A DNA stretch of 64,000 nt from Microbacterium murale. Its GTDB lineage: Bacteria > Actinomycetota > Actinomycetes > Actinomycetales > Microbacteriaceae. The stretch covers positions 372,001-436,000 of the forward strand of contig NZ_BMCM01000002.1 in NCBI RefSeq assembly GCF_014635185.1. The letters are read 5' to 3'. This document shows, in pieces, positions 63,457 to 64,000 of the stretch (position 1 is its first letter; each line of letters starts with the position of its first letter). Both the position numbers and the translations under genes were made by a program. A model generated the notes under the pieces. It was not told where the DNA came from, ran no database searches, and saw only the letters and a program-made list of their open reading frames with translations.

Positions 63457-64000
63457 ATGACTCTTCTTCCTTCCCGACGGTTCCGATTCCTCCTCGGCAC
63501 CATCGCAGCATCCGTGCTGGTCGCCTTCAGCGTCGGTGCGACCTCCGCTCTGCGCGCGCATGCGGCTCCGGCATCCGTGGCATCTCCCTCCCAGGCATCC
63601 GTCGCGGATCAGGTCGCGTGGAGCATGATGCCGGTGATCACCGATGTCGGCGAAGAGCGCAGCAACTTCGCCTACGCCGTCGAGCCGGGCGCGACGATCG
63701 ATGACGCGGTGCTGGTGCGCAACTCGGGAACATCCGCACTCACTCTCGCGGTGTACGGCTCAGATGCCTTCACGGATGAGTCCGGAGCGTTGGACATCGC
63801 GACGACCGAACCGGGCTCAGGGGCGATCGGCACGTGGATCACTCCGAGCGTCGAGAGCGTGAGCATCGAGCCGGGCGGTCTGGTGCGCATTCCCTTCACG
63901 CTCAATGTTCCCGCCGATGCGCAACCCGGCGAGCACGCCGGAGCTCTGCTGACCGTGTTGGAGAGCTCCGGCGACACCGTCTCCGTCGATATGCGCTACG
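63457..64000 (+). CDS. DUF916-like (WxL-interacting) surface protein, partial at the window end
   Basis: 181 codons are visible and the frame is open at the window end. A signal peptide or N-terminal anchor (FLLGTIAASVLVAFSVGATSALRAHA) is followed by NFAYAVEPGATIDDAVLVRNSGTSALTLAVYGSDAFTDESGALDI and IEPGGLVRIPFTLNVPADAQPGEHAGALLTVLES. This matches the layout of DUF916, the peptidoglycan-binding domain of WxL-interacting proteins; a second domain and a C-terminal membrane helix would be expected beyond 64000. The ribosome binding site is GAAAGG, rather far from the ATG. Confidence 0.75.
   Translation, partial: MTLLPSRRFRFLLGTIAASVLVAFSVGATSALRAHAAPASVASPSQASVADQVAWSMMPVITDVGEERSNFAYAVEPGATIDDAVLVRNSGTSALTLAVYGSDAFTDESGALDIATTEPGSGAIGTWITPSVESVSIEPGGLVRIPFTLNVPADAQPGEHAGALLTVLESSGDTVSVDMRY

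Overview
The window is high-GC DNA (roughly two thirds G+C by eye) with dense, often overlapping genes. Its gene set points to an actinobacterium of the Microbacteriaceae, most likely Microbacterium or a close relative: an Arthrobacter/Brevibacterium-type homoprotocatechuate dioxygenase, monomeric NADP isocitrate dehydrogenase, CUT1 sugar transporters paired with LacI/ROK regulators, purH-purN-DUF6350 synteny, and many starts with no ribosome binding site preceded by a TANNNT box. I saw no tRNA, rRNA, CRISPR array, insertion sequence or phage gene.

Layout. 1-2816: the end of a homoprotocatechuate (4-hydroxyphenylacetate) meta-cleavage operon (aldehyde dehydrogenase tail, hpaD, hpaH, hpaI), convergent with an AtoE-type transporter. 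4373-4930: a small secreted acidic protein. 4981-15722: a xyloside block with a ROK regulator, GH3 glycosidase, CUT1 transporter (one permease frameshifted), LacI regulator, xylA and xylB. 15783-17111: two hypothetical genes. 17268-19420: glyA-folD behind a clear ZTP riboswitch. 19624-22277: GH20 hexosaminidase and nagA. 22340-26905: a structured C-loop RNA segment, a sigma factor fused to an anti-sigma-like zinc finger, membrane segments and a C-terminal sensor-like domain, then a YrdB protein, a GlcD-type FAD oxidase and a NUDIX protein. 26988-33741: nagB, a ROK kinase, a ROK regulator, an unusual D-aminoacylase/GH20 fusion of 1106 residues, and divergent ridA. 33871-38823: a lipoprotein, an L,D-transpeptidase, icd and a GNAT protein. 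39037-47050: a second LacI-CUT1 operon with GH31 alpha-xylosidase and GH1 beta-glucosidase. 47054-49125: a hypothetical gene, then a DUF559/AbiEi-type nuclease-like gene bracketed by matching palindromic repeat arrays. 49137-52999: a heterodimeric ABC exporter preceded by a 20-codon leader ORF. 53123-55107: DNA alkylation repair (ogt, Ada-AlkA). 55276-58910: purH, purN, DUF6350. 59001-64000: a purine permease, a GntR regulator, and a glycerophosphodiesterase with a WxL-like tail followed by a DUF916-like surface protein cut by the window end.

How the parts fit. The GH31/GH1 operon and the GH3 operon would convert xylosides and xyloglucan fragments to xylose and glucose, with XylA and XylB feeding xylose onward. 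The two amino-sugar blocks would convert GlcNAc-containing glycans or wall fragments to fructose-6-phosphate (hexosaminidases, NAG kinase, NagA, NagB), and related operator-like inverted repeats occur at two promoters of the second block. The sigma fusion sits between the two amino-sugar blocks. The most unusual items are the D-aminoacylase/GH20 fusion with its overlapping divergent promoters, the repeat-bracketed nuclease-like gene, the one-piece sigma/anti-sigma/sensor protein, the exporter leader ORF, and the WxL/DUF916 pair.
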